Made by a program: the position numbers and the translations under genes. The notes beneath the pieces are model-generated. The model ran no database searches, was not told the DNA's origin, and saw nothing but the letters and a program-made list of their open reading frames with translations. DNA of 42,294 nt from Prevotella sp. CAG:732 (lineage in GTDB: Bacteria > Bacteroidota > Bacteroidia > Bacteroidales > Bacteroidaceae): contig FR893278.1 of NCBI GenBank assembly GCA_000436035.1, positions 1 through 42,294 on the forward strand, read 5' to 3'. Of the stretch, positions 34,812 to 42,294 are shown piece after piece (positions within the stretch are counted from its first letter, which is position 1; each line of letters begins with the position of its first letter).

Positions 34812-36461
34812 TTACTTAGCCTGCTCCAGCTGGAGAGTCTTTGTGGTCTGGTCGCAAACCTCAGATGGACCCCAGTACTGGATAGGACCTGGATAAACGT
34901 AAGCTGTTTCCTTAGCCCACTCATCACGCTTAGAAGCGAAGAACTTGAATGGAGCACCATCCAACTCTACGAGAGCCTTGCGGATAACAGGCTTGTTGGC
35001 ACCGTTACGACGCTCGATATTCATCATCATAGTGATTGGCACACCACCAGCAATCCACTCAGCAGCAGGAGCTGTTGTGTTCTTGATGATAGACATATAA
35101 CCAGTCTTGCCATTAGCGATCAAGCGAGAAGCGTTGTAACCGAGTGAGTAGCAGTAGTCAGCATCGTAGTTAGAAGGAGCTGCGCAACGACCCTCGTAAC
35201 CGAAGAAGTGGTGCTGAGCAGAGAACTTACCTACGAACTTGCCCTCTTCCTTCCAAGCAGCCAACTTCTTAGCTACCATGCGAGAAAGCAACTTCTCTGT
35301 CTCAATGAGAGATACCTGTACGTTTCCGTGAGGGTCACGATCGAGGCAAAGCTGACGAGCCACATCCTCTGGGAGAGACTCCAATACAGCGAGGTTGTCC
35401 TTAGCGATAGCACCCTTAACGAATGCAATCTGCTCCTCAGCAGAAGCAAACTCACGAGACTCACCTGTTGCAGGGTCGGTCAATACCTCGTTCAACTCAG
35501 CGATCAACTTCTTGATAGCAGGGATGAACTCGATCAAGCCCTCTGGGATGAGCACGGTACCGAAGTTGTTGCCCTCAGCAGCACGAGCAGCTACCACGTT
35601 AGCGATATATGTTACAACATCATCAAGAGACATATTCTTAGCCTCTACCTCCTCAGATACCAAGCAGATGTTTGGCTGAGTCTGGAGAGCGCACTCAAGG
35701 GCGATGTGAGAAGCAGAGCGACCCATCAACTTGATGAAGTGCCAGTACTTACGTGCAGAGTTGCAGTCACGCTCGATGTTACCGATCAACTCAGAGTATG
35801 TCTTACAAGCTGTATCAAAACCGAAAGAAGTCTCAATCTGCTCGTTCTTCAAGTCACCATCGATAGTCTTAGGGCAACCGATTACCTGTACGCCATACTT
35901 CTTGGCAGCATAGTACTCAGCGAGTACACAAGCGTTGGTGTTAGAGTCGTCACCACCGATGATAACGAGTGCCTTGATGCCAAGCTCACGAAGGATTTCG
36001 ATACCCTTCTCAAACTGGTCTTCCTTCTCCAACTTAGTACGGCCAGAACCGATAATATCGAAACCACCAGTGTTACGATACTCGTCCATCAACTCAGGAG
36101 TAATCTCCATGTACTTGTGATCAACGAGACCACCAGGACCGAGGATGAAGCCATAGAGCTTGTTAGCAGGATTGAGAGACTTCACACCGTCGAAAAGACC
36201 AGAGATGACGTTGTGACCACCAGGAGCCTGACCACCAGAAAGGATAACACCTACGTTGAAAGCAGGAAGTTCCTGAGCCTCGCCAGCCTCGAATGTGATG
36301 ACAGGCATACCGTATGTGTTAGGGAACAATGCCTTGATCTCATCTTGGTTACCTACTGACTGTGTTGCTGCACCCTCTACTGCCTTAACAGGGCCCTGAA
36401 GAGCCTTTGGCAACTTTGGCTGATAAGCAGCTCTTGCAATTTGCAATGCACTTTTTTCCAT
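34812..36461 (-). CDS. pfp: Diphosphate--fructose-6-phosphate 1-phosphotransferase
   Basis: A 549-residue PPi-dependent phosphofructokinase of the long (plant beta-like) type. The start at 36461 (MEKSALQIARAAYQP) is chosen; an in-frame extension upstream would pass through the promoter. Motifs are GGQAPGGHNVISGL, then GGDDSNTNA, where the second Asp marks use of pyrophosphate rather than ATP, then TIDGDLKN with the catalytic Asp, and MGRSASHIALECALQ. It interconverts fructose 6-phosphate and fructose 1,6-bisphosphate using PPi. A TATTTTTG promoter box lies at 36505-36512. Codon use looks biased as in highly expressed genes. The GH25 gene follows after 17 bp. Confidence 0.93.
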   Translation of the reverse strand: MEKSALQIARAAYQPKLPKALQGPVKAVEGAATQSVGNQDEIKALFPNTYGMPVITFEAGEAQELPAFNVGVILSGGQAPGGHNVISGLFDGVKSLNPANKLYGFILGPGGLVDHKYMEITPELMDEYRNTGGFDIIGSGRTKLEKEDQFEKGIEILRELGIKALVIIGGDDSNTNACVLAEYYAAKKYGVQVIGCPKTIDGDLKNEQIETSFGFDTACKTYSELIGNIERDCNSARKYWHFIKLMGRSASHIALECALQTQPNICLVSEEVEAKNMSLDDVVTYIANVVAARAAEGNNFGTVLIPEGLIEFIPAIKKLIAELNEVLTDPATGESREFASAEEQIAFVKGAIAKDNLAVLESLPEDVARQLCLDRDPHGNVQVSLIETEKLLSRMVAKKLAAWKEEGKFVGKFSAQHHFFGYEGRCAAPSNYDADYCYSLGYNASRLIANGKTGYMSIIKNTTAPAAEWIAGGVPITMMMNIERRNGANKPVIRKALVELDGAPFKFFASKRDEWAKETAYVYPGPIQYWGPSEVCDQTTKTLQLEQAK

Positions 36462-36504
36462 AATTATTTTCTTATATTTAAAAGTTGAAACTTCAAAAAC
36501 AATG

Positions 36505-36512
36505 CAAAAATA
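36505..36512 (-). promoter_or_regulatory. -7 box of pfp
   Basis: On the minus strand TATTTTTG followed by CAT, about 44 bp upstream of the chosen start. No convincing -33 box. Confidence 0.5.
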
Positions 36513-36585
36513 ACCTTTTTCCGTGAGATATGGAAAGAAAAAATCTAAAATAGAGTTAATCAACGCTTTTTTTTGTTTCTTCTGC

Positions 36586-36614
36586 TTGGATTTCGGAGAT
36601 TTTTGTTAACTTTG
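36586..36614 (+). promoter_or_regulatory. Two-box promoter of the 90-aa gene
   Basis: TTG at 36586-36588 and TAACTTTG at 36607-36614, spacer 18 bp. It probably drives the run 36656 to ygiQ. Confidence 0.7.
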
Positions 36615-36655
36615 AGCATCAATTTCATAGTTTTAATCATTAAACTCTACGAATT

Positions 36656-36928
36656 ATGGCAAACAAAAGAGACTTAAAACGCACTATCAATTACATTACA
36701 AGCGAGCTTTTCGCTGAATGTGTCGCAGCTTCATTGTACAATGGAGACACCAAACAGGCTGATGTCGATGGCATCCTTTCAGCCATCGTCATGCTCAATA
36801 CAGATTTCATCAAACGAGTTTCTCATCCTGAGCCAGGCGTGAAGCCAACGCTCTACTTCAAGAATCTCATCACAGACTTCAACAAGCAGTCGAGTGAGAT
36901 TATTGACCAAATCACCAACCTAGCATAG
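36656..36928 (+). CDS. Small protein of unknown function (90 aa)
   Basis: A 90-residue soluble, mostly helical-looking protein: MANKRDLKRTINYITSELF opens it and the rest has heptad-like leucine, isoleucine and valine spacing. It has one Cys and no signal peptide or catalytic motif. It has its own two-box promoter and ends 22 bp before the plsC-like gene, so it is probably the first gene of that run. I do not recognise the family. Confidence 0.75.
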   Translation: MANKRDLKRTINYITSELFAECVAASLYNGDTKQADVDGILSAIVMLNTDFIKRVSHPEPGVKPTLYFKNLITDFNKQSSEIIDQITNLA

Positions 36929-36950
36929 TCTTTTCACCTTATTATATATA

Positions 36951-37508
36951 ATGATACAGAAAATTTGCTATTGGATATTGTACAAGCAGTTGGGATGGAC
37001 CAAGGAAGTGACCGTGGATATACCAGAGAAATACATCATTTGCCTGGCACCCCACACGAGCAACTGGGATTTGATATTGGGGCAACTCTATGCCCATGCC
37101 GAAAGAATCAAGAGTAACTTCCTGATGAAGAAGGAGTGGTTCTTCTGGCCTTTGGGACCTATCTTCCGCAAGATGGGAGGCATCCCCGTATGGAGAAGCA
37201 AGCACACCAGCATGACCGACAACCTGGCTGAGGAAGCGAAGAAGAGAGATAGTTTCGTACTCTGCATCACACCAGAAGGTACTCGTTCTCTCAACCCCGA
37301 TTGGAAAAAGGGCTTCTATTTCATCGCTCAGAAAGCCGGTTTGCCTATCTTGCTCTATGGCATAGATTACCAAAAGCGACATATCCAATGCACCAAGACC
37401 ATCATCCCATCGGGAGATGTAGAGAAGGACATGCGTGAAATCAAACTCTATTTCAAGGACTTCAAGGGCAAGAAACCAGAGAAGTTCACAATAGGTAACA
37501 TAGATTGA
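36951..37508 (+). CDS. PlsC-like lysophospholipid acyltransferase
   Basis: A 185-residue acyltransferase of the 1-acylglycerol-3-phosphate family. The HxxxxD catalytic motif is His35-TSNW-Asp40, the substrate-binding EGTRS is at 109-113, and FRKMGGIPVWR lies between them. The protein is short compared with PlsC (about 240) and has no strong transmembrane helix, as in the minimal Bacteroidetes versions, so the acceptor may be a lysophospholipid or another lipid. Its stop codon overlaps the TTG start of the next gene (37505-37508). Confidence 0.85.
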   Translation: MIQKICYWILYKQLGWTKEVTVDIPEKYIICLAPHTSNWDLILGQLYAHAERIKSNFLMKKEWFFWPLGPIFRKMGGIPVWRSKHTSMTDNLAEEAKKRDSFVLCITPEGTRSLNPDWKKGFYFIAQKAGLPILLYGIDYQKRHIQCTKTIIPSGDVEKDMREIKLYFKDFKGKKPEKFTIGNID

Positions 37509-40132
37509 AGAAATTGAATAACAGAAACCGTTTAAGACTTTGCGTGTTAGGTAGTTGCTTGCTTACAACGGCAACCACCTTACACGCTCAATATTTAGAA
37601 GGAAACACAAGGGCTTGGGGCAACATCGAGTACCAAGACGACCCTTGGGTTTTCAATACATCTCATCCCTATTTCATTACCGAAGGACTTCAAAACAGGC
37701 ATCTTTCGGTATGGGCTTCCCATGGCAGATATTATGACAATGAGAAGCACACCTGGAAGTGGCAGCGTCCTAATCTTTTTTGCACCACAGAGGATCTGTT
37801 CACCCAAACCATTGTGATCCCTTACTTGATTCCAATGCTTCAGAATGCAGGCGCCATCGTGTTCACTCCTCGTGAGAGAGACTGGCAAAAGCATGAAGTG
37901 ATCGTTGACAACGATGATGCCATCAAGGGCAACTCTTATGTCGAGACCGTCAACGGCAAGAAGTGGAAAAAGGGAAAACAACCGGGCTTTGCCGCCACAA
38001 AGGCACTCTACTCCGATGGCGAGAATCCATTTGAGGAGGGGTCCGTGAGGAAGGCAAAGGCCACCAAGAAAAAGAATCATAGTGAAATCAGCTACCAACC
38101 TCAAATCCCTGAGGCTGGCAGATATGCCGTGTATGTCAGTTACCAGTCACTGTCCAAAAGCGTGAGCGACGCCAAGTACATCGTGTATCACAAAGGACAA
38201 GCAACCGAGTTCTCCGTCAACCAAAAGATGGGCGGCGGCACTTGGGTATATCTCGGTACGTTCGACTTCGATAAAGGCTGCAACATGTTTAATCGTGTCG
38301 TAGTCACCAACCAAGCTTCTTCCAAGGGCTATGTCACCAGTGACGCCGTGAGATTTGGTGGTGGCATGGGCAACATCGTCAGAGGCGAATACAACAGCCG
38401 CTTGCCTCGTTGCCTAGAAGGTGCTAGATACTACGCCCAGTGGGCTGGCGCTCCCTACTCTGTCTATGGAGGCAGAAAGGGAACCAACGACTATGCGGAT
38501 GACATCAATACTCGTTCGCTGATGACCAACTGGCTGGGCGGCGGCAGCGTCTATATGCCTGCCATCGACGGCAAGAAAGTGCCTATCGAACTCTCACTCG
38601 CCGTACATAGTGACGCAGGTTACAACAAGGACGGCAAATCTACTTGGGGCGCACTCGCCATCTGCACGACCAACTTCAATGATGAGCGTCTCAACAGTGG
38701 CATCTCCCGATTCACCTCCAAGGACTTTGCCAAGACCTTGCTGAAGAATCTCGTCACCGACATGAAGGCGAAGTATGGAGAATTTGGAGAGCGATACCTC
38801 TGGGACAGAAACTACTCCGAGACACGTCTCCCAGAAGTTCCTTCCGCCATCATCGAGACCCTTTCACACCAGAGTTTCCCGGACATGAAGTTGGCACAGA
38901 ATCCAATGGGCAAGTTCACCATCGCCCGTTCACTTTATAAATCCATCCTGAGATACGTTTCCTCCAATCATGGTAGCAAATACACGGTGCAACCTTTGCC
39001 ACCGAATCATTTCTCCGTAGAGGTCAATGCACTGGGTGTCGCTACCCTATCATGGAGTCCACAAACCGACAAGCAGGAGCCTTCGGCTATCCCATCTTCC
39101 TACCTATTATATATAGCAGAAGGAAGAGGTGGATTTGACAACGGACAGATGGTGAAGACCGCAGCGTGCCAAGTGAAGTTGGAGCCAGGCAAGCTCTATC
39201 GCTTCAAGGTAACCGCCTTCAACAAGGGTGGCGAGAGTTTCCCTTCCGAGACGCTCTCTGCCTTGTACAACCCCAATGCCAAGAAGACGGTGCTCGTGGT
39301 CAACAACTTCCACCGCCTCGCTTCACCACAAGTCATCGACAACGCCACAGAGCAGGGCTTCGACCTCGATGCCGACCCAGGTGTCAGCTATGGCTTGACG
39401 GCAGGATGGAGCGGCAAGCAGAAAGTCTTCAATAAGTCGAGAATGGGAGACGAGAGTGAGAACGGACTGGGATATTGCGGCAACGAGATGATAGGACAGT
39501 TTGTGGCAGGCAATGACTTCAACTATACTTGCGAGCATGCTTCTGCCATCGCAGCCACACAGAAATACAACATTGCCAGCTGTTCGAGCGAAGCCATCAT
39601 TTCCGGCAAGGTAGATATGAAACATTACACGGTCGTTGACCTCATTAATGGCTTGGAAAGATACGATGGTTACACACCTGAGTACTACAAGTCGTTCTCG
39701 CCATCATTGATGAATCGCCTACAGAACTACGCTGTTCAGGGCGGTCGCCTCTTCGTGAGCGGTTCTTACCTGGGAAGCGATATGCAGACCACCGAAGAGA
39801 AAGCCTTCTTGGCAAACACCCTCAAGGTGGCTTACGCTCCCAACGACAGCATCGCACCTACAGCAGATGTAGAAGGACTCGGATTGAAATTCAACTACTA
39901 CAATACGCTGAATGAAACCCATTATGCAGCCACGCATCCAGAGATACTCCAGCCTGCGACAGACCACGCCATTTGCGCCATGCAATATGAGAGTGGAGCC
40001 AGTGCGGCAGTGGCTTTCAAGTCGGGCAATGGCAGCACCTTCACCATGGGATTCCCATTCGAGTGCATCAAGGACGAGAGATTGCGTAGCCAACTGATGG
40101 CTGGCATCCTCAAATACTTGACGGAAGAATAA
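37505..40132 (+). CDS. Secreted split amidase-like / golvesin / Fn3 protein
   Basis: An 875-residue exported protein. It starts at TTG 37505, overlapping the TGA of the previous gene; no ATG fits the signal peptide (residues 1-28, ending HAQ). Residues about 55-130 and 295-490 match the two halves of an N-acetylmuramoyl-L-alanine amidase-like zinc fold: His73 (ASHGRYY), Glu96 (TEDLF), His368 (AVHSDAG) and Glu451 (IIETLSHQ). Between them, about 131-290, sits a golvesin C-terminal-like beta domain (ending GYVTSDAVRFGGG). An Fn3 domain follows (about 495-590), then a domain that looks flavodoxin- or amidotransferase-like (about 590-875). Similar proteins are often labelled xanthan lyase. The role is likely wall or polysaccharide processing. 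Confidence 0.65.
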   Translation: MKKLNNRNRLRLCVLGSCLLTTATTLHAQYLEGNTRAWGNIEYQDDPWVFNTSHPYFITEGLQNRHLSVWASHGRYYDNEKHTWKWQRPNLFCTTEDLFTQTIVIPYLIPMLQNAGAIVFTPRERDWQKHEVIVDNDDAIKGNSYVETVNGKKWKKGKQPGFAATKALYSDGENPFEEGSVRKAKATKKKNHSEISYQPQIPEAGRYAVYVSYQSLSKSVSDAKYIVYHKGQATEFSVNQKMGGGTWVYLGTFDFDKGCNMFNRVVVTNQASSKGYVTSDAVRFGGGMGNIVRGEYNSRLPRCLEGARYYAQWAGAPYSVYGGRKGTNDYADDINTRSLMTNWLGGGSVYMPAIDGKKVPIELSLAVHSDAGYNKDGKSTWGALAICTTNFNDERLNSGISRFTSKDFAKTLLKNLVTDMKAKYGEFGERYLWDRNYSETRLPEVPSAIIETLSHQSFPDMKLAQNPMGKFTIARSLYKSILRYVSSNHGSKYTVQPLPPNHFSVEVNALGVATLSWSPQTDKQEPSAIPSSYLLYIAEGRGGFDNGQMVKTAACQVKLEPGKLYRFKVTAFNKGGESFPSETLSALYNPNAKKTVLVVNNFHRLASPQVIDNATEQGFDLDADPGVSYGLTAGWSGKQKVFNKSRMGDESENGLGYCGNEMIGQFVAGNDFNYTCEHASAIAATQKYNIASCSSEAIISGKVDMKHYTVVDLINGLERYDGYTPEYYKSFSPSLMNRLQNYAVQGGRLFVSGSYLGSDMQTTEEKAFLANTLKVAYAPNDSIAPTADVEGLGLKFNYYNTLNETHYAATHPEILQPATDHAICAMQYESGASAAVAFKSGNGSTFTMGFPFECIKDERLRSQLMAGILKYLTEE

Positions 40133-40168
40133 GAAGCCCTGCTTTTGAGAAGCAACAGAAAGAAAACA

Positions 40169-40212
40169 AAGAAAATAATTAAAGAATAAAAAGAAAATAA
40201 TTAAAGAATAAA
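40169..40212 (+). repeat. 22-bp direct repeat, two copies
   Basis: The unit GAAAATAATTAAAGAATAAA recurs with a 22-bp period (copies from 40171 and 40193) immediately upstream of the 113-aa gene. It is very A-rich and may affect the leader. Confidence 0.8.
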
Positions 40213-40217
40213 GAACT

Positions 40218-40559
40218 ATGTATAAGATTCAAGCAAACCAATCAGGCACTCGCTCCATCGAAGTGAGCGACCTCCATTTAGAGACTATCGACAAGTACCA
40301 ACTTCTTCGCAACCTCGTTGACAGCAATGGCATCATCGACGAGGAAGTGCTCGACAAGTTGAAGTTCAACGTACGCTCCCTCCTAGAGTCATCTTCTTGC
40401 CAAGACAAGAACTTACTCGACCTCTGCCTGGACGTGATCTACAACAACAATATGAAGGCGCTCGGACTCCACAACCTCGTATTGCTCTATGTAGATTGGA
40501 AGGACAAGAAGGAAGCTGAGGCTGCTGAGACAGCCGAACCTGATGCAGTGAATGACTAA
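40218..40559 (+). CDS. Small protein of unknown function (113 aa)
   Basis: A 113-residue soluble protein, predicted helical from regular leucine spacing (LHLETIDKYQLLRNLVDS, VLDKLKFNVRSLL), with an acidic Ala/Glu tail (about 97-113). There are two Cys (SSSCQDKNLLDLC), and no signal peptide or enzyme motif. Its stop is 10 bp before ygiQ, so it is in the same transcript. I do not recognise the family. Confidence 0.72.
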   Translation: MYKIQANQSGTRSIEVSDLHLETIDKYQLLRNLVDSNGIIDEEVLDKLKFNVRSLLESSSCQDKNLLDLCLDVIYNNNMKALGLHNLVLLYVDWKDKKEAEAAETAEPDAVND

Positions 40560-40569
40560 TTGACGATTG

Positions 40570-42294
40570 ATGGATTATAAATTAACAGATTTTCTCCCCA
40601 CTACCAAGAAGGAATGTGAGCTGAGAGGATGGGACCAGTTGGACATCATCCTCTTCTCAGGCGATGCCTACATCGACCATCCAGCCTTCGGTCCTGCCGT
40701 GCTTGGCAGAACCTTGGAGGCGCATGGCTACAAGGTGGCTATCGTTCCGCAACCCGACTGGCATGGCGACTTCCGTGACTTCAAGAAGTTAGGCAGACCT
40801 CGCCTCTTCTTCGGCGTGTCGCCAGGAGCCATGGACTCCATGGTGAACCGCTACACCGCCAATCGCCGTATGCGAAGCGAGGATGCCTTCAGCCCCGACT
40901 CTCGCCACGACATGCGTCCCGACTACCCTTCCATCGTCTATACCCAGATACTGAAGAAGCTCTATCCCGACGTACCTGTGGCACTCGGAGGCATCGAGGC
41001 TTCCATGCGCCGCATCAGTCATTACGACTATTGGCAGGACAAGCTCAAGAAGTGCATCCTCTGCGAGTCGGGAGCCGACTTGATATTGTATGGCATGGGC
41101 GAAAAGTCCATCATCCAGTTGGCTGAGGAACTCGACAACGGCAAGAAGATAGAGGAAATCCGAGAGATGCCCCAGACAGTATTCCTCTGTAAGGAGGAAG
41201 AGATTCCTGGCGGTTACAAGGACGATGACATCATCTTGCATAGCCATGAGGAGTGCTTGCACAACAAGAAGGGACAAGCCGAGAACGTGCGCCACTTGGA
41301 GGAAGAATCCAACAAGGTTCATGCCCAGCGCATGATTCAGGCGGTCGATAACAAGGTGGTGGTCGTCAATCCTCCTTATCCTACGATGACCACCGAGGAG
41401 CTAGATGCGTCGTTCGACCTTCCATACACCCGATTGCCACACCCGAAATATAAGGGAAAGACGATACCAGCCTACGAGATGATCAAGTTCTCCGTCAATA
41501 TCCACCGAGGTTGCTTCGGCGGTTGCTCCTTCTGCACCATCTCAGCCCACCAAGGCAAGTTTGTGGTATGTCGAAGCAAGGAGAGTATCCTCAAAGAGGT
41601 GAAGAAAATCATCCTGATGCCCGACTTCAAGGGTTACCTAAGCGACTTGGGCGGTCCTTCTGCCAACATGTATGGCATGGGCGGCAAGAACAAGAAGGCA
41701 TGCGAGCACTGCAAGCGTCCTTCCTGCGTGAACCCACAAATCTGTCCGAACCTCAACACCGACCACAGCAAGTTGCTCGAAATCTACCATGCCGTGGATG
41801 CACTTCCTGGTATCAAGAAGAGCTTCATCGGAAGTGGTGTGCGATACGACCTTCTCTTGCACAAGAGCAAGGACGAGAAGAGCAACGAGGCGGCTCGCCA
41901 ATACACACGTGAGTTGATTACCAAGCACGTGAGCGGTCGCTTGAAGGTTGCCCCAGAGCATACTAGCGACAAGGTGCTGAAGCTGATGCGTAAGCCATCG
42001 TTCGAACAGTTCTACGAGTTCAAGCGCATCTTCGACAAGATCAACAAGGAAGAGGGCCTCAACCAGCAAATCATCCCATACTTCATCAGCAGCCATCCCG
42101 GTTGCCACGAGGAAGATATGGCAGAGCTGGCGGTCATCACCAAGGGTCTCGACTTCCATTTGGAACAGGTGCAGGACTTCACGCCTACCCCAATGACCAT
42201 CTCGACCGAGACGTGGTACACGGGCTACGATCCATACACCTTGGAGCCCGTGTTCAGTGCCAAGACCCCGAAGGAGAAACTAGCCCAGCGCATG
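40570..42294 (+). CDS. ygiQ: YgiQ family radical SAM protein (3' end missing)
   Basis: The first 575 codons of a long radical SAM protein of the YgiQ (UPF0313) family; it runs open to the window edge. The cluster motif CFGGCSFC gives Cys315, Cys319 and Cys322. The N-terminal segment FSGDAYIDHPAFGPAVLGRTLEAHGYKV is a cobalamin-binding-like Rossmann domain seen in the family, and GVSPGAMDSMVNRYTANRR and SDLGGPSANMYGMG are characteristic. The reaction is unknown. Full-length members have about 600-750 residues, so a modest 3' part is missing. It is the last seen gene of the run that begins at 36656. Confidence 0.9.
   Translation, partial: MDYKLTDFLPTTKKECELRGWDQLDIILFSGDAYIDHPAFGPAVLGRTLEAHGYKVAIVPQPDWHGDFRDFKKLGRPRLFFGVSPGAMDSMVNRYTANRRMRSEDAFSPDSRHDMRPDYPSIVYTQILKKLYPDVPVALGGIEASMRRISHYDYWQDKLKKCILCESGADLILYGMGEKSIIQLAEELDNGKKIEEIREMPQTVFLCKEEEIPGGYKDDDIILHSHEECLHNKKGQAENVRHLEEESNKVHAQRMIQAVDNKVVVVNPPYPTMTTEELDASFDLPYTRLPHPKYKGKTIPAYEMIKFSVNIHRGCFGGCSFCTISAHQGKFVVCRSKESILKEVKKIILMPDFKGYLSDLGGPSANMYGMGGKNKKACEHCKRPSCVNPQICPNLNTDHSKLLEIYHAVDALPGIKKSFIGSGVRYDLLLHKSKDEKSNEAARQYTRELITKHVSGRLKVAPEHTSDKVLKLMRKPSFEQFYEFKRIFDKINKEEGLNQQIIPYFISSHPGCHEEDMAELAVITKGLDFHLEQVQDFTPTPMTISTETWYTGYDPYTLEPVFSAKTPKEKLAQRM

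Noticed and set aside
35208..36359. 383-codon plus-strand frame antisense to pfp
   Set aside because: It lacks recognisable motifs and covers a highly conserved enzyme; codon bias of pfp opens the reverse frame.

Overview
The window looks like core chromosome of a Bacteroidales bacterium, most likely Prevotellaceae (Segatella/Prevotella copri-like). The evidence is start codons without Shine-Dalgarno sequences, promoters of the Bacteroidetes type (TTTG or TTG, about 18-20 bp, then TAnnTTTG), and a typical gene complement: PPi-dependent phosphofructokinase, class III fructose bisphosphatase, tandem deoxynucleoside kinases, a DUF5686-like barrel and an S9 peptidase. The genus is inferred from protein style; I ran no search. 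I see no prophage, insertion sequence, CRISPR array, rRNA or tRNA, and no gene-free stretch above 300 bp.

Layout. 1-3387: a 22-bp-period array of alternating TTACC/GGTAA half-sites, a secreted esterase (-) and a divergent outer-membrane barrel protein. 3433-9718: an AddAB-type helicase-nuclease pair. 9898-13471: DsbD-type thiol reductant conduit, then a CobW/COG0523 metal chaperone with a long His-rich loop, separated by a strong terminator. 13647-20711: GNAT acetyltransferase, a divergent NAD-dependent DNA ligase with altered active-site residues, two paralogous deoxynucleoside kinases, class III FBPase and an exported protein of unknown function. 20823-24020 (-): S9 peptidase and PAP2 phosphatase. 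24160-29683: DAACS symporter, radical SAM protein, pyridoxal kinase-like protein, HrpB helicase.

29684-32609: the 3' ends of hrpB and of a FadL-type porin face each other, and between them on the minus strand lie a two-box promoter and a perfect terminator that bracket about 114 nt, a candidate small RNA. Upstream of the porin gene is an exported protein with an extraordinary Tyr/Trp-rich block and a Gly-Ser-Phe repeat tail. 32854-36461: PrmA (+), then GH25 lysozyme-like protein and PPi-PFK (-). 36656-42294: a co-directional run of a 90-aa unknown, PlsC-like acyltransferase, a large secreted protein with an amidase-like domain interrupted by a golvesin-like domain, a 113-aa unknown, and YgiQ, cut by the window edge.

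The main functional themes are envelope biogenesis and wall remodelling, DNA repair, nucleoside salvage and reversible glycolysis/gluconeogenesis. I found no single clearly new multi-gene system. The best leads are the half-site array, the candidate small RNA, the unusual ligase, the Tyr/Trp-rich protein and the split amidase.
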